In this document: positions 24,801 through 36,868 of the stretch, piece after piece
Layout: every line of letters begins with the position of its first letter
How positions within the stretch are numbered: the stretch's first letter is position 1
Source of the DNA: Zingiber officinale
Taxonomy: Eukaryota > Streptophyta > Magnoliopsida > Zingiberales > Zingiberaceae
Assembly (NCBI RefSeq): GCF_018446385.1
Contig: NW_024589855.1
Location: 1 to 64,000, forward strand
Direction: 5' to 3'
DNA length: 64,000 nt
Position numbers and translations under genes: made by a program
Notes under the pieces: model-generated
What the model saw: only the letters and a program-made list of their open reading frames with translations
The model's database searches: none
Told to the model about the DNA's origin: nothing

Positions 24801-24992
24801 GAGCCGCATATATGACTCGTTATTGAAGCTTGTGCTTCTTTGCAACTGAGAAACGCCAGAGAGTGCTGAGTTGGCATCCGTGACGAGGGAGCTTGCACCA
24901 ACACTGGGACCAGAGGTGTTTCCCGTGCTGTTGAGTATTTGGTTAATATCACTAGAAGCTGGTCCAAGACCAGAGCAGCGGTTTGCCGACAT
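15851..24992 (-). CDS. SEUSS-like transcriptional co-repressor (LDB family)
   Basis: Complement of nine coding exons: 15851-16671, 17184-17253, 17374-17467, 20058-20158, 21458-21526, 21624-21838, 23105-23153, 24039-24170 and 24276-24992; 755 aa, all GT-AG with consistent phase. SEUSS and SEUSS-like (SLK) proteins are nuclear adaptors that pair with LEUNIG to repress target genes in flower, ovule and embryo development. Visible parts: Ser-rich N-terminus with GASSLVTDANSALSG and NNESYMRLPASPMSFSSN (typical of SLKs); KREP and KRARLDG at about 110-125; Gln-rich tract to about residue 210; conserved LIM-binding domain about 224-394 (RRLMQYLYHLRHRPA, ILYWRKFVTEYFAPRARKRW, DGWQCDVCGSKCGKGFEA, SWEFCARKHEEFVSRRLVAS); then VNDLGFSKRFVRCLQIAEVV and an Asn/Ser-rich tail ending FDGDSW. 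Some family members are much longer at the N-terminus; here the first AUG of the leader exon is MSANRCSG (24992), while a conserved motif lies just upstream without an AUG. The gene looks intact. Confidence 0.93.
22090..22283 (+). mobile_element. tRNA-derived SINE in SEUSS-like intron
   Basis: A box A-like TAGCCGAGCTGG (22101-22112) and box B-like GGGTCGATTCCCG (22145-22157) mark a pol III promoter of tRNA type. The unit ends in an A-rich tail (gcaaaaaaaga). It is flanked by an 11-bp direct repeat agaatgaactt (22079-22089 and 22284-22294). About 190 bp long, no ORF, head on the + strand, antisense to the host gene. Confidence 0.8.
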
Positions 24993-25156
24993 AGAGCTCC
25001 CAGTGCCTAGGTCGTGACTACCATCACCTTCGAAGAAAAGACCAGCAACGCCAGAAGATTGTAACTGGCCTCTACCGTTAGCAGCAACTCACGAAGGAGG
25101 CTACTAGCGGTATGAATCCTGACGCTTATACAGCAATCCCTGTCTTAAGCAGCCTA
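24993..25156 (-). other. SEUSS-like 5' leader exon with in-frame conserved motif
   Basis: A splice acceptor (gattattttcttttag) ends at 25154 on the - strand, so the coding exon probably begins at 25153 with about 160 nt of leader and a further 5' UTR exon upstream near the GC-rich block at 25620-25790. The 32 codons between an in-frame TGA (25089-25091) and the ATG are open and read ...SSGVAGLFFEGDGSHD..., like the 'SSGIFFQGDG' start of plant SLK proteins. No ATG occurs in this leader exon before 24992. Confidence 0.55.
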
Positions 25157-27641
25157 AAAGAAAATAATCAATAAGTACTCGCCGGAGATCAATAGAGGGG
25201 AAAAGATGCGTTTTTTTAATCAGTGAATTGCATCCTGAACTATCAAGACACTAAACAAAGAGTTAAAATCAAATATTACTAACCGTAATTGCAACATACA
25301 GGTAAAAAAAAATGCAGCCTACTCATATAAAATTAAAATCAAAGACGACGACAGAATAGGAAAAAAAACCTAATTTTTGTATGGGCGGTCGATCGAGATC
25401 GACAAACGAAGCATAGAATCCAGCAATATTTCAGAAAGATCCTACCACTAAATTCCCACTACCCTCGATGAAATGCAACACGCATATTTCAAATAAGACT
25501 GCAGCAAAAGAAAGGGAGCCCTTCCGAGCGAAAAAAATCAAGGCGAAGAAGGAAAACTATGCTTTAAAAACAGATCTAGACGGAGCGAGAAATAGACCAA
25601 ATCAATGTGCTGAGCCTCCTGAAACCCTTCGGATCGCGGACTAAATCGAACGATGGGAAAATTTTAGGAGAGCGGAGGGATCGCAGGGAGAAGAGAGCAA
25701 GCGGCGTCTTCCCAGCTCCCTCTCGCCCCCTTTTCTGGCGGCGGCGAAAGATGGCGGTGGGCCGGGCCGCGACCGCCTCGGCCTAAATCATTAACGGGAT
25801 TCTCATTCTAGTATATCTGTTTCCGCATGAACCACGTTGCACATTTTCGACCGTCCATCTCCAAATCAACCCAATCTTACAAGAGGATCACGGACGACAC
25901 ATTTTATGTTTTTCAAATTTTAATAAAATAACGTGCGAGTCTAAAACTAATTTGCTTCCCTTTTTAGTTTTAGCTTAATTTGAATTTAATTCATTTAGAT
26001 TTTATCAATTTTTATTTTTGATTCGAGTTTATTTTATTATTTAAAACTTTACTTTTAAAACTTGTTTGGTTAATGGGTGATATTGTAACTTATTTATAAA
26101 ATCAATTTTTTAATTTTATTATGAATGCTTTTGCAAATAATTTACAATTTTTGTAAATTTGCAAATAATTTACAATTAATGAATTAACCACAAATATGTG
26201 TTAAATTTTATTTATTTATTTATTTTAGTAAATTATTTAAAGTTATCCCTTGTGTTACCACCGGCCTTGAAAGAATTAATTAATTATATGTTTAGTAGCT
26301 TTTCTATAATATTTAAATCTCACCTGCTAAAACAAAATATAATAAATTTTCAACTAAACGTTACTTACCGTTACTTAAACATCCGTATTAATTTAAACCT
26401 AATATATACAGATTGTTCAAAAATATAAGATCCATATATAACATATTCATTATATTAACACCTTCGTTTTTAATGACATAATTGAATTAATATCTAAATA
26501 GTGGACTCGCATCAGTAGATAAGGTTCAAATAACTCTCTCACTTAAAGAGTTGTTCGTATTTAATTTATCTTTCTTCATCGTACCATAAAACCGATGATG
26601 AAAAATATTTGATGCGGATGTTATCACATTTTATAAGAATTATATTAGCATCTATCTTTTATTAACAAATTCATATTTATTTTAATATTAATTCATCTTT
26701 ATTTTTAAAATTATAAATGTATTATATGTTGAATAATAAGTGAATGGAGAAAAGGTGAAAGAGAAAAAAGAGATTTCATTGTGAATGATTTTTAGTCTCA
26801 TATTAGGAGTTTTATGGCATGATGATTAGTTTATATTAATTCGCATATATTGAGGATGTGAACAAATACATGGGAGAGGCTCTCTTTCACACGTGAGTGC
26901 GTAGGAGGGTGCAAATTCAGGGCCTAGATTGTACTGAACCATGTTGACTTGTGTGCGGACACGACCTGCGCGTCGAATGTCGGACTGATTGGGGCAAAAT
27001 TCGCCCAAGTGGAACAATCAACGTTTTGTCACTTAAACCTTTTGTTACTGTAACGGATGCATTAAGACATTTCACTGCTTGGCTAGCATCCAAGATCCTT
27101 TGGATCGCAATCTTTGGTCTGTTTTTAGATTAAGAGTTGCTAATAGGTGAGATCCCACGGCTCCATAAAATTCCACCTATGAATGAAATGATTCATTCTC
27201 TCCATCGCACTTAAATTGCGATATCTAGAGGATCCGACCTTCCGCTTTCCACAATGCATCGCACTAGGCGTTCATATGTGAATATTTGATTAACTATAAT
27301 AAAAACACTTTACCGTTGCACTGAGCAACTTATACCTAAAATAATGCAAAAGATAAAATCCATGACTCTTACGGCCTCTCACTGTCCCATGACATTAGGA
27401 AGAAGTAAATCAAATACCAAGTAAGTCCCTACATGAAAGGATATTTTTTACCGACTTCGTTGAGATTCAATTTTTACTCCATGCTATAAATTTATCATAT
27501 AATTACCAACTCGGTTATACCCTTGGATGATTTATACTTAAAATCTATGGTAAAAATAATTATCCTCATCCCTAATAAACTGAGTATAACCCGCCCAAAA
27601 ATAAAGATGACTTAAATCTAAAATTTCTACAAAAGATAATT
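25157..27641. other. SEUSS-like upstream region and AT-rich intergenic DNA
   Basis: 25157-25790 probably holds the first 5' UTR intron, the GC-rich first exon (25620-25790, with GGCGGCGG words) and the promoter. From 25800 to 26800 the DNA is very AT-rich and featureless. The segment 26820-27320 is less AT-rich and may be a decayed transposon, but no ends or protein motifs were recognised. Confidence 0.4.
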
Positions 27642-28102
27642 CACTACAAAAAAAAAAAATCTATATAGGGACGGCTTTTTTACTTTTAAGAGTGACTTTC
27701 AACCACTCCTATATTTTTACCAACGATTTGAAAACCGCTCCTCTTGTCGCCGTCCCTATATCCTATTGAAGCTGTTTTCGTAACCATTGATAAAAATTAA
27801 AAAACCGCTCCTATTATAGGTACGCTTTGAAACCGATCTTACACGTTATACATATAAGAACGATTTCAACCCACTTCTATAACTATATTTTCAGGAGTGG
27901 TTCAAACTGCTCTAAAACTCTTTAAGTGTTAGAATGATTTTAAACCACTCTTACACACCATGGATATAGGAGCACTAATCCTACAAGTAGACTCGCCAAC
28001 CTCGGGATCTTAACCGGGTCAATGGGTCAAGTGCCAGTTGACCCTATTTTTATTTTTATTTTTATTTTCTTTTAAAGTTGGAAAAAAAATTAGTTGTTAT
28101 TA

Positions 28103-28160
28103 GAATTCAAACCTAGGTCTCCTAAATTATAACTTAATATCTTATCAACTATACTACAAC
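28103..28160 (-). other. tRNA-like (SINE-type) relic
   Basis: On the - strand a box A-like TAGTATAGTTGATAAG is followed at normal spacing by box B-like GGTTTGAATTC. It is too diverged to fold as a functional tRNA by eye and lies inside the CACTA element. It may be an old SINE head or a common tRNA-like module in plant transposons. Confidence 0.4.
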
Positions 28161-29370
28161 TATTAATATTTGTATGTGTTAGTTAATTATTTAATAACTA
28201 GTTAATAGTTTCTTTTGTTATATTGTTATTCTTAGTAATTAGGAGAAGATTAAGAGACATATTTATTCATCTATTTATTAATTTATAATCACTTACTGAA
28301 AGATAAATTTATATGCTAGTTAATTATTAATTAATTAATTAATAATTTTCTTTTATTATACATTTATTCTTAATAAGTCCAACAATGTCGGGTTTAGTAA
28401 AAGATTTTAATTACCTATGGAAATATGAGACTAAGATGATCTATAGAAAGGACTTTGGTTCTAGTTGATACTAAAAATGGAAAGGAAAACATTTAGGTTA
28501 ACTTTACTTGCAATTAGAGGCTAATAAAAGCAAAAATTTAAGAGAAAAAAATAATAAGGTTAATATGTTTTAAAAATAATGATTCTATATAAATAATAAT
28601 AATATTTAATAATATTCTTATCATAAATAATCTAATATTATTTTTAAATTTTAGAATAAATAATTTTTAATAAATGTCATTATAAAACATTTATAAAATA
28701 AATAAATTTATATTTTAGTAGTGCGAATTGGAGGATGGATAAAAAACGAATAAAGAAAGAGAGGTTTTTTAGAGTGAGATTTAGGATTTGGAGTTGAATA
28801 GAGGAAGAAGAAAAGTTTTTTGCGTGAGATTTAGGTTCGAAGTTGAATAAAAAAAAGGAAAGATTTTTGATATGAGATTTAGAATTTCGGAGATAGATAG
28901 AGGAAGATGAAGGTGTGAGGTTGCGTGCGATACCAGAAATGAAAGTTATGTGTTTAGGGAAAAAATATTAAGGAAAAAAAATTAAGGAAAATACATATAA
29001 GAAAAGAAAGAAAATTGGTATATATAAAATTAAGAATTTTTTTTATTTAATTAAGAATTTTCTTTTAACAAAAATAAAAATAAGAAAAGAATGAAAATTG
29101 ATATAAATAAAATTAAGATTTTATAAGAATAATTTGTTTGACTAATAAATATTTATATTAAATAAATAAATTTAAATTTGAGATGTACAAAATAAAATTA
29201 CATTAAGTAAATTGTACACTTTAATTGTTATTTTTTTAAAAAAAAAATATTGATCAATTTTAACTTCGATAAGAGTGGTTTACAAAATGACTGCTAAAAG
29301 TGTACTGTTTAATAACTATTATTAGAAATTAGAGAAATAAAACAGTTAGTAGCATCGTTTAACATAGAAT

Positions 29371-30949
29371 TGATAGATCGGATGAGTACGATAGAGGGGG
29401 GGTGAATATCGTACTCTTTGAAAACTTTTCTTTTCCTTTTTGAAATCAGAAATGTGCAGCGGAAAGTAAAGAGAGAGACGTTCGTTTACTTCGTTCGGAG
29501 CCTAGCTCGACTCCTACTCGAAGGTCCGCGGTCCTTGACCGCACCGATGAGCAAATCACTATAATCCTTCTTTCCGAAATTCTTGGAAAGAAGTGAATCG
29601 TACAAGTACAAATATGTAAGATAGTAACACTCCTACTATCTTACAGAAATTTAGTGCAGTACTAAAATAAATATATAACGACAATAGAAGTAGTAAATCG
29701 TAGCTCGGTCGGCACTGTTGGATGAAGTCGCTTACAAACTTGATGACGACATGTAACGTGAGCAGCTTGCAGAAGAGCACAAGAGTTGATCAGAAAGTTC
29801 TATACATCCTCTGACTTCGAGCCTCAATTTATAAGCCTTGGGCGTTCGGTCGACCGATCCCACTGTTCGGTCGACCGAACCCGCTCCCTCCTTCCTTCCT
29901 GGCCGAAGTCTGAAGCTGGCTCGGAAATCTGCATTAACTGATCTTTAATGGTTCGGTCAACCGAACCATCTTTTCGGTCGACCGAACAAGTCTTTTCCTT
30001 GTTCGTCGAAATCTGCCAGAGATCTTTTTTTAATGTTGTTTAATGCTGATTGGATCGGTCGACCGATCAGGCATCGATCGGACTGTGCTTCGCTTTGGTC
30101 TGAACTGATCTCTGGTCTGAGTAAAGCTGGTTCGATCGACCGATCCTCCTGTTCGGTCGACCGATCAGGCCGAATCTGCAAAACAGAGTTAAACAATATT
30201 CCTGCAAAATAAAGGTTAGCACAGTAATATAATGCATGAGTAATATAGACAGTAAAACTGTCTTGATCTCAATTTAGAAACCTTCCCGGTTTCTTCAGCT
30301 GGATCAGCGATCTAAGGTTGTTCCCTTTAGAAACCCGACCTCCCTATCGCTCCTCCAGTTGCATACCTCAACTTACCTGCCAAACATTGGTCCTCCAGAC
30401 CTGTTTGGACTTTTGTCTGCTCAGTATCTGATCGCCCGATCCACTAAGACTTTTCCTGCAATACTACATTAGCCAACAGCAATAATAGTAATACAGAATA
30501 CAATGGTAAACCTAAACCTAGATTTACCGAGATCCGCTGGTCTGGTCGACCCCGCGCGGTCGACCGGAAACCATCCGATCAATCTTGCTAGGAGTTCACT
30601 CCTCCAAGACTTCTCGTTACCTAAGGTTACCACCCCCAAAGATTTTCTCCACTTGGCTTCACTAACCAAGACTCAGTATTCGGCTACCCAGGGATCAAGT
30701 CCTCCAGACCTATCCACCTGGCTTCCACGATATATTGAGATTTCCCTTACCTAGCCTACAACTAGGACTCAGTATTCGGCTACCCAGGGATCAAGTCCTC
30801 CAGACCTATCCACCTGACTTCCACGATATACCGAGATTTCTCTCCTTGCCTAGCCTCCAACCAGGACTTCCCTTAATCAAGCTCAATACTTAAACATACT
30901 TAAACATATTTGTCTGACATTAAAACATTGGAGGTCGATTGCACCAACA
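29371..30949 (-). repeat. 3' LTR of the Copia-type element
   Basis: 1579 bp, closely similar to 35004-36596. It contains about nine GGTCGACC-centred palindromes (29845-30565) and a short tandem repeat of actcagtattcggctaccc (near 30669 and 30768). Confidence 0.88.
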
Positions 30950-30999
30950 ATCTCCCTCTTTTTGATGTTTGACAAATATGTTTAAGTTAGGTCAATTCA

Positions 31000-33610
31000 A
31001 AAAGATTTAGATTTCTAACTTAAACCCTTCTTTTCCCCCTTTTATCATACAACAAAAAGAACTCTTCATAAATGACAATAATTGCTAAGGATCCCTAAGT
31101 TTTGCACGAACAATGATGGAACACTTTTAAATATTTTCAAGATATGCCTAAGGTATTCTCTCACCCATTTGATGTATAATAACGTTTTCAAAAATGATTC
31201 ATAGAGATTTTGAAAAAGCCTCATTCCGTGAAAAAATTGAGTAAATTTGCAGTATCTTTTTCAAAATAATTTTGAAGAATGCACTAAGTAAAATCTCTCA
31301 AGAATATGTTTCAAAAAATATTTCAAGACTTAAAGTATTTTTGCAAAACCATGATATAGAAGACTTAATGCTTGCAAAATTTCTTTGAAAGATATTTTTA
31401 TAGAATATTTTTCAAAAATATTTGTAAAGAGTTTTTATCAAGCATCCTTGTTAAGCTGAGTTCAAAAAATATTTTCAAGTAATTTTCAAGGAAATTCTTA
31501 AATAAATTCTCTAAGTAAAATTTTATTTTCAAGGAATTTTCAAAAAATTTGATGAATATGATTTTGAAAAGATAATGCTTGAGCTAGGTTTAAAAGATAG
31601 TATTTTGAGTTTTGTAAGCAATTTTTCAAAAACATTTTTTAAGTTAATTTCAAAACCATATTTATTTAAATAAGTATGTAAAGATAATTTTCAAAAAGTG
31701 TTTGATTAAGAGATTTTAAAGATAATTTTCAAAAAGATTTGTAAAGAATTTTTATCAAGTAATTTTTTTTTAAATGTTTGGAAACATTTATTCAATATAT
31801 GTTTTCAAAAGTAAGATTTTGAATGATATATAAAAAATATGTCCTTCAATCAAGTCTCTCCCCTTTAATCAGACACTCCTTTTAGATATCCTTGTTACCC
31901 ACAAGGAAGACTTTTCTATGTGTATCTAAGGATGACGATTGACTTAAGGTTCTAAAGACTTAGGCGATGAACAATAATAATTTATATATATAATACACTC
32001 AATCAATCATCAATCAAAATAAAATCTTTTAAATTTTAATTTTCTTAACATCTCACCCATTCTAAATTTTCAAGTATGGTAATCTTATAATTGTGTGAGA
32101 TGACTTTATTGATTTTGAATTTGTTGAAACTTAAATTGAATTTTAGTTAAACTTTGATTATTGTAAGTTAAATAGATGGTAACATTTATTTTGTGAATTA
32201 ATTGAATTAATGTTTAGTTTAGAAATTGTAAAGTTATTAAGTGGATTTGGTTAAGAATTGTTTTTAATAGCTATGGTTATAGGTTGATTGCTAGATTATT
32301 GATTGATTTAAACATAATTTAAAAGTTAGTTTCAATTTAATTTAGTATTATTATTAATTAAGTTAAGAATTAATTTTAATTGTTAATTAAAGTTTCATCA
32401 TTAATAGTTACGAATTAATTGATTATGAATTATTATTAATTTCTTAGGAATTAATTAGGTAAAGATTTTAGGATTAGTTATAAAAATTTAATTTTGTTTA
32501 AGGTTAAAGTACTTTATTTGTTGATTAAAATTAAGATTTCAAGTTGAGATTTTTAAGAATTAATTAAGTGTATTAAGTAAATTTAATTAAGTTAAACTAG
32601 TTAATCATTAGGGTTAATTAATTAATTTAGTTTATTTAATTAAGTTTTAAAATAATTTAAGTTTTAAATAATATTAATTAAGTTTTTTTAAAAAATAATT
32701 AAGTTTTAAATTAAGTTTCAAAATAAGTTTTAATTAAGTTTTAAATTAGATTTTAATTAAGTTTTTAAAATCATGTTAATTAAGTTTTAGAATAATTTTA
32801 ATACTTAATTAAGTTTTAAAATAATTTTAATAAAGTTTTAAAATAATTTTTAAAATAATTTTAAAATAAATTCAATTAAGTTTTAAAATAATTTTAATTA
32901 AGTTTTAAAATTAATTGATTGTTTATTACTATTTTTTTTTTTTTAGGATTGAACTTGAAAAAGGTTATTAAACTCATGTTAGATTCAAACTTAGCTTTGG
33001 GTTAATCAAGCAGACGTCCTAAGGATAAGCTTTCAATTCAGTGGCGAGGCATATGCCCTTCTTGTATATCAACGGTGGACCACTTGCTGAAGACTTTCCA
33101 AACTGTTTCCGCTAAAAAAACTTAATACTAAATTTTGGTCTAACTAGCCCATGTTTGACTGGGATAGCTTCGGTCATATTCACTAAGTCTAGTGCACCAG
33201 GTAGAATTTCATGTTCAGCCTAGACATGCCTTCGAGAAAGTTTTCTTGACGTACTATCATCCCAATCCATTCCGATGTTATGTTGTTAGGGTTTGGTAAA
33301 CCTTTTTATAACTAACCGTTCTAACATCATAAAGAGAAGATGCATAACATGGTATTTAACAAATAAGTATGCATGATCATACCAAGTCAAACAAGTCACA
33401 TTATTATTATTGTTTTTATTTATTATTGTTTATTATTACTGTGTTATAGTTGTTTTATTTTTATTGTTGTTATATTATTATTTATTATTGGTATTATATT
33501 ATTATTTATTATTATTGTTATTATACTATTATTTATTATTATTGTTTTTATATTATTATTGTTGTTGTTGTTTTATTGTTATTATTATTATTATTCATAT
33601 TGATTAGTTT
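31000..33610. repeat. Low-complexity interior of the Copia-type element
   Basis: About 32560-32920 consists of degenerate tandem units like taattaagttttaaaataat. About 33395-33600 is a TTA/TTG microsatellite-like tract. Frames called here are by-products of these repeats. 31000-32000 is rich in tttcaaaaatat words. Confidence 0.7.
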
Positions 33611-34097
33611 CATAATTAAAGGGTACATTAAGTTTATGAAAGTTTTGTTTCAGATTTGGTTTTGATTTATAACTGAAATATAGATTTTGTGAGTTGATAA
33701 AATTATTAATAATTTTTTCTAATTCATTAATTTTATTTTTCAAAACATTATTTTGTTTTTCTAGTTTTCTAAAATTTGATTTTGTATTTAATTTATAGTT
33801 TTGTTTCTTTTTTTTTTTCTAAATTTTTAGTTAAGTTATGTTTATTGTTATTTAATTCTAGATAATTATTATTTTGATTTAAATTCAAATTATCTTGAAT
33901 AAATAAACTTTGATTAACTGAATCGGGGTCTTGATTAAGGTTTGAGTTGATTTGATCAATTTTAATTTTATTTGAATTATTTAATTTTTTTATTAATTAA
34001 ATTAGTTTTGTTAAGTAAGGTAGGATTTTCATGCATTTTTAGATTCATAGTACAAACAAGAAGGATCTAAATCATACAATTTTTCATGTATCATAAA

Positions 34098-34757
34098 TTA
34101 TTTTACCTTAATTGCTCCCCCTGAATCCTTGGGTCTTCTCTCCAGACATTGAGATTTGTAGTGTCCCATCTTTTTGCACTTGAAGCATTCAATGTGGTCC
34201 TTCCTTTTCCGGACTATAGGCATCGGTTCCTCCTTTGCCTCCGGTTGTGCGAATTGGTTCATCGGGCATTTATTTTTGTAGTATCCTTTTTCTCTGCAAT
34301 TAAAACATGTTATGTGTTCTTTAAATTTTAAATTTACAACATTACCATCTGAATCCTTATTAGAATTCTCCCCCTTGACCATTGCCGTTTCAGATTCAGA
34401 TTCGATTGTTTGGTAGGACTCGGGTTCGGATCCATTAGCCTCCTCCTCAGCCACTAGTGCTATGAAGCTGATTTGGTCTTATTCTTCTAGATTTGGTTCT
34501 GAGAATAGCTCTTCGGATTCGAATTCAGACTCACTTTCGCATTGATCTTCTAGCCTCGACGGAATCTCGTGAAGCTCGATCAATTTGGTCCACATCTCAA
34601 ACGCGTTTTTGTAATCTTCTAATTGACACAAAATTTTGTTAGGCAAAACACTAATGAATATATCTATTACCATTGTGTTTGCTTGTGAGTTTCGAGAAGA
34701 TTGTCTTAGTGCGATCCAATTGTCAAAACTCCCACTTCCTATGAAAGACTCCATCAT
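34098..34757 (-). pseudogene. Gag remnant of the Copia-type element
   Basis: A UBN2-type gag segment (ALRQSSRNSQANTMVIDIF, NAFEMWTKLIELHE) is followed by an acidic stretch and two CCHC zinc knuckles (CFNCREKGYYKNKCP and CFKCKKMGHYKSQC), as in Copia gag proteins. It lies just inside the 5' LTR. It appears broken and is treated as a fossil. Confidence 0.75.
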
Positions 34758-35003
34758 TCGCCTCCAGATATTGAAACAAACCTGATCGTACGGTGGAGGT
34801 ACATAGATACTTCTCCCTTCTTAGTAGGATGTTGACATTCTTGCAAGAAAATAATAGAAAATCAAATTTCCAAGACTTTCGTCTTGGGATTAGTAGTGCA
34901 TGATTAAGAGTAAAAAGAATTACTAAAAAAAATTTAAAGAAAAGAAAAAAGTTGCTCGGAAAACGGTTAAGTAATTTCAGAGCTACCAGACTCTGATACC
35001 AAT

Positions 35004-36596
35004 TGATAGATCGGATGAGTACGATAGAGGGGGGGTGAATATCGTACTCTTTTAAAACCTTGCTTTTCCTTTTTGAAATCAGAAATGTGCAGGGGAAAGT
35101 AAAGAGAGAGACACGCTCGTTTACTTCGTTAGGAGCCTAGCTCGACTTCTACTCGAAGGCCCGCGGTCCTTGACCGCACCGATGGGCAAATCACTATAAT
35201 CCTTCTTTCCGAAATTCTTAGAAAGAAGTGAATCGTACAAGTACAAATATGTAAGATAGTAACACTCCTACTATCTTACAGGAATTAAGTGCAGTACTAA
35301 AATAAATATATACCGACAATAGAAGTAGTAAATCGTAGCTCGGTCGGCACTGTTGGATGAAGTCGCTTGCAAACTTGATGACGACGTGTAGCGTGAGCAG
35401 CTTGCAGACGAGCACAAGAGTTGATCAGAAAGTTCTATACATCCTCTGACTTCGAGCCTCAATTTATATGCCTTGGGCGTTCGGTCGACCGATCCCACTG
35501 TTCGGTCGACCGAACCCGCTCCCTCCTTCCTTCCTAGCCGAAGTCTGAAGCTGGCTCGGAAATCTGCATTAACTGATCTTTAATGGTTCGGTCGACCGAA
35601 CCATCTTTTCGGTCGACCGAACAAGTCTTTTCCTTGTTCGTCGAAATCTGCCAGAGATCTTTTTTTAATGTTGTTTAATGCTGATTGGATCGGTCGACCG
35701 ATCCCTGGTTCGGTCGACCGATCAGGCTTCGATCGGACTGTGCTTCGCTTTGGTCTGAACTGATCTCTGGTCTGAGTCAAGCTGGTTCGGTCGACCGATC
35801 CTCCTGTTCGGTCGACCGATCAGGCCGAATCTGCAAAACAGAGTTAAACAATATTCCTGTAAAACAAAGGTTAGCATAGTAATATAATGCATGAGTAATA
35901 TAGACAGTAGAACTGTCTTGATCTCAATTTAGAAACCTTCCCGGTTTCTTCAGTTGGATCAGCGACCTAAGGTTGTTCCCTTTAGGAACCTGACCTCCCT
36001 ATCGCTTCTCCAGTTGCATACCTCAACTTACCTATCAAACATTGGTCCTCCAGACTTGTTTGTACTTTTGCCTGCCCAGTGTCTGATCGCCCGATCCACT
36101 TAGACTTTTCCTGCAATACTACATTAGCCAACAGCAATAATAGTAATACAGAATACAATGGTAAACCTAGATTTACCGAGATCCGCTGGTCCGGTCGACC
36201 GCGCGCGGTCGACCGGAAACCATCCGATCAACCTTGCTTGGAGTTCACTTCTCCAAGACTTCTCGTTACCTAAGGTTACCACCCTTAGGATTTTCTCCAC
36301 TTGGCTTCACTCGCCAAAACTCAGTATTCGGCTACCCAGGGATCAAGTCCTCCAGACCTATCCACCTGACTTCCACGATATACTGAGATTTCCTTTAACT
36401 AGCCTACAACTAGGACTCAGTATTCGGCTACCCAGGGATCAAGTCCTTCAGATCTATCCACTTGACTTCCACGATATACCGAGATTTCTCTCCTTGTCTA
36501 GCCTCCAACTAAGACTTCCCTAGATTAAACTTCATATTTAAATATACGTAAACATATTTGTCTGACATTAAAACTTGGAGGTCGATTGCACCAACA
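35004..36596 (-). repeat. 5' LTR of the Copia-type element
   Basis: 1593 bp. Carries about ten GGTCGACC-centred palindromes (35480-36220); one more unit than its partner LTR largely explains the difference in length. Confidence 0.88.
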
Positions 36597-36868
36597 AGAA
36601 TTGTTGCTAAATGTACTCAATATCAGTAGTTTCAAGATTAGTTTTAATAGTTGAATCATTAAGAGTGATTTTAGTAGAGGTTTATTCAAATCGATGTTAG
36701 AACTATTCAATAAAAGTGGTTGTAAAACCATTCTAAAAAGATAAGGCATTAGAAAGGATTTAATTGAAACTATTTTTATTGTTTGATTTTCAAGAGCGAT
36801 GTTAAAATCGCTCCTATACAAATATTTTTTTTTTAGTGTAATAAGCTGACCTCAGGTACTCAACACAA

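Larger units (their letters stand above)
29371..36596 (-). mobile_element. Copia-type LTR retrotransposon, non-autonomous fossil
   Basis: Two LTRs (29371-30949 and 35004-36596) share ends TGATAGATCGG... and ...GCACCAACA on the + strand and are flanked by a perfect 5-bp duplication agaat (29366-29370 and 36597-36601). The element reads on the - strand: a primer-binding site TGGTATCAGAG, matching initiator tRNA-Met, lies at 34991-35001, and a purine tract (aaaaagagggagat) at 30950-30963 precedes the 3' LTR. Gag remnants with two zinc-knuckle motifs follow the primer site. No protease, integrase or reverse transcriptase was recognised in the 4-kb interior, so it is broken or a derivative that lacks pol. 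LTRs differ by roughly 4-5% by eye, suggesting insertion on the order of 1-2 million years ago. Confidence 0.88.
27642..36838. mobile_element. Non-autonomous CACTA element split by an LTR retrotransposon
   Basis: The left end CACTACAAAAAAAAAAAATC and the right end, on the other strand CACTAAAAAAAAAATATTTG, are CACTA (En/Spm) termini. Both continue with TATAGGrrCG and then subterminal repeats of the type AACCGCTCCTAT in both orientations (27680-27980 on the left, 36640-36815 on the right). Removing the LTR retrotransposon at 29371-36596 leaves about 2 kb, with no transposase motif, so the element depended on another copy. The 3-bp target duplication is not clear (att versus taa). Confidence 0.7.

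Noticed and set aside
26820-27320. Possible coding or viral-derived segment
   Set aside because: Less AT-rich than its flanks but no domain, repeat end or splice pattern could be recognised.
33373-33665. Ile/Tyr/Leu-rich small membrane-like proteins
   Set aside because: Translations of a TTA/TTG microsatellite inside the Copia-type element.
34098-34454. Host CCHC zinc-finger gene
   Set aside because: The knuckles lie immediately inside the LTR next to a primer-binding site and a gag-type segment, so they belong to the retrotransposon.
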